A stretch of DNA of 37,436 nucleotides from a virus: positions 1 to 37,436 of the IMG/VR virus record IMGVR_UViG_3300017770_000049. The stretch is one strand, 5' to 3'. The notes beneath the pieces are model-generated. The model saw only the letters and a program-made list of their open reading frames with translations, did no database searches and had not been told where the DNA came from. Within the stretch, counting starts at the first letter, position 1; each line of letters opens with the position of its first letter. Position numbers and translations under genes: made by a program. Below, one piece after another: positions 36,250 through 37,436 of the stretch.

Positions 36250-37436
36250 ATAATTATTTACCAACAGACTATCAAGCTTTTATTCATACCTCACGGTATG
36301 CACGATGGCTTGATGATGAAGGACGAAGAGAGTCTTGGGGCGAAACAGTAGATCGTTACATTAACAATGTAGTAGGGCATAAGATTGACGAGAACACTAA
36401 GGATGACTTAATGTTTTCTATTCTCAACTTAGAGGTTATGCCGTCCATGCGAGCCATGATGACTGCAGGTCCAGCGGCTAATCGTGACAACACTTGCATG
36501 TATAACTGTAGTTATCTACCCGTAGAGGACCCTAAGTCCTTCGATGAGGCTATGTTCATCCTCTTGTGTGGTACTGGTGTCGGCTTCAGTGTCGAGCGTC
36601 AGTTCATTAGTAAGCTTCCTGAGATCCCTGAGTTGTTCGACAGTGAGACTACTATCGTTGTCAAAGACAGTAAGGAAGGTTGGGCTAAAGCTCTTCGTCA
36701 AGTTCTTGCTCTCCTCTGGGCTGGTGAAATCCCCCAGTGGGATATTGGTTTAGTCCGTCCTGCAGGTGCAAAGCTTAAAACCTTTGGTGGTAGAGCTTCT
36801 GGTCCCGCACCTCTTGTTGAACTATTTAATTTTACTATTGCTACCTTCAAGAATGCACAAGGACGTAAGCTATCTAGCATTGAGTGTCACGACATCATGT
36901 GTAAGATTGGTGAGGTAGTTGTCGTAGGTGGTGTACGCCGTAGTGCTATGATCTCTCTGTCTAACTTAAGTGATGATCGTATGCGTCACGCTAAGTCAGG
37001 TCAGTGGTGGGATAACGAACCTCAACGTGCATTAGCTAATAACTCTGTTAGCTATACAGAAAAACCAGATGCTATATCATTCATGCGTGAGTGGATGGCA
37101 CTAGTAGAGTCAGGAAGTGGAGAACGTGGTGTATTCAATCGTCAAGCAAGTAAGAAACAGGCTGCAAAAAATGGTAGGCGTGATCCTAACTACGAGTTTG
37201 GGACTAATCCTTGCAGTGAAATTATACTTAGACCAAATCAATTCTGCAATCTTACGGAAGTTGTTATTCGTGCGACAGATACCCTTGAAGATTTGGAGCG
37301 TAAGGTTAAGCTTGCTACGATTCTGGGAACCATACAATCCACCTACACCAAGTTTCCATACTTGCGTAAGGTGTGGAACAAGAACACAGAAGAAGAGCGT
37401 CTGCTGGGTGTGTCACTTACAGGGATAATGGACAAC
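36246..37436 (+). CDS. nrdJ: Ribonucleotide reductase (B12-dependent class II), C-terminus cut by window edge
   Basis: The frame runs 397 codons to the window edge with no stop. The start overlaps the MazG stop (ATGA). The motifs LEVMPSMRAMMTAG, NTCMYNCSYLPV, LLCGTGVGFSVERQF, IGEVVVVGGVRRSA and NPCSEIILRP are those of the monomeric adenosylcobalamin-type (NrdJ) enzyme. The Cys in NTCMYNC and NPCSE are the redox and radical-site positions. A complete enzyme has about 700-750 residues, so roughly half is here. It makes deoxynucleotides from ribonucleotides, and needs B12, which the host must have. Confidence 0.88.
   Translation, partial: MNNYLPTDYQAFIHTSRYARWLDDEGRRESWGETVDRYINNVVGHKIDENTKDDLMFSILNLEVMPSMRAMMTAGPAANRDNTCMYNCSYLPVEDPKSFDEAMFILLCGTGVGFSVERQFISKLPEIPELFDSETTIVVKDSKEGWAKALRQVLALLWAGEIPQWDIGLVRPAGAKLKTFGGRASGPAPLVELFNFTIATFKNAQGRKLSSIECHDIMCKIGEVVVVGGVRRSAMISLSNLSDDRMRHAKSGQWWDNEPQRALANNSVSYTEKPDAISFMREWMALVESGSGERGVFNRQASKKQAAKNGRRDPNYEFGTNPCSEIILRPNQFCNLTEVVIRATDTLEDLERKVKLATILGTIQSTYTKFPYLRKVWNKNTEEERLLGVSLTGIMDN

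Noticed and set aside
1-37436. tRNA or rRNA genes
   Set aside because: I saw no cloverleaf with GTTCRA and matching acceptor ends in the gaps; nearly all of the DNA is coding. A covariance search would be decisive.

Overview
The window is one contiguous stretch of a tailed-phage genome (podovirus-like gene set), incomplete at both ends: a tail-fibre gene runs off the left edge and a ribonucleotide reductase gene runs off the right edge. The gene content matches marine phages of the HMO-2011 type. The best single marker is a family-A DNA polymerase with half a DnaJ-type zinc finger (two CxxC pairs) between its exonuclease and polymerase parts. It sits with a separate primase and helicase, a Cas4-like exonuclease, endonuclease I, ThyX, MazG and a B12-type ribonucleotide reductase. 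AT-rich DNA, a DUF1127-like small protein and the many small basic proteins known from marine phages suggest a marine alphaproteobacterial host (inference). A tyrosine recombinase is present, so lysogeny is possible, but I recognise no repressor and no attP.

Layout. Positions 1-18859 are read leftward and hold the late genes. In transcription order these are: small protein, two holin-like membrane proteins, endolysin, a run of small basic proteins, DUF1127-like protein, terminase small subunit, an unknown basic protein, terminase large subunit, portal, a protein resembling a domain of phage polyvalent proteins, two more unknowns, scaffold, major capsid protein, a decoration-like protein, tail tube protein, tail nozzle candidate and tail fibre. 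Positions 18860-19820 are a gene-free divergent control region: an AT-rich half with two leftward promoters and repeated TATAAGT / AAGTTTAAC boxes, then a GC-richer half with GT/CA-rich low-complexity DNA and short tandem repeats. Positions 19821-37436 are read rightward. First comes a cluster of small early genes (19.8-25.8 kb), then integrase, primase, ThyX, a GIY-YIG-like protein, helicase, DNA polymerase, a possible ssDNA-binding protein, exonuclease, endonuclease I, DUF3310, MazG and ribonucleotide reductase. Most neighbours overlap by ATGA or TAATG, so translation is probably coupled.

The most unusual signal is an 11-copy family of a 17-bp palindrome, TGTCGGACCGTCCGACA and variants, found only between 19.68 and 26.40 kb. 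Some copies lie between genes just upstream of ribosome binding sites. Others lie inside genes, read in all three frames without a stop, mostly near C-termini or in linkers. They are not followed by T-runs, so they do not look like intrinsic terminators.

I also find a family of sigma70-like promoters sharing TTGACA-like -35 boxes, 16-17 bp spacers and a TATAACT or TAAAACT -10. They stand before the capsid gene, the DUF1127/terminase block, the lysis block and, on the other strand, the possible SSB gene. Two leftward promoters are followed at once by a perfect inverted repeat in the leader. All family assignments were made by eye from motifs and gene order; no database search was run.
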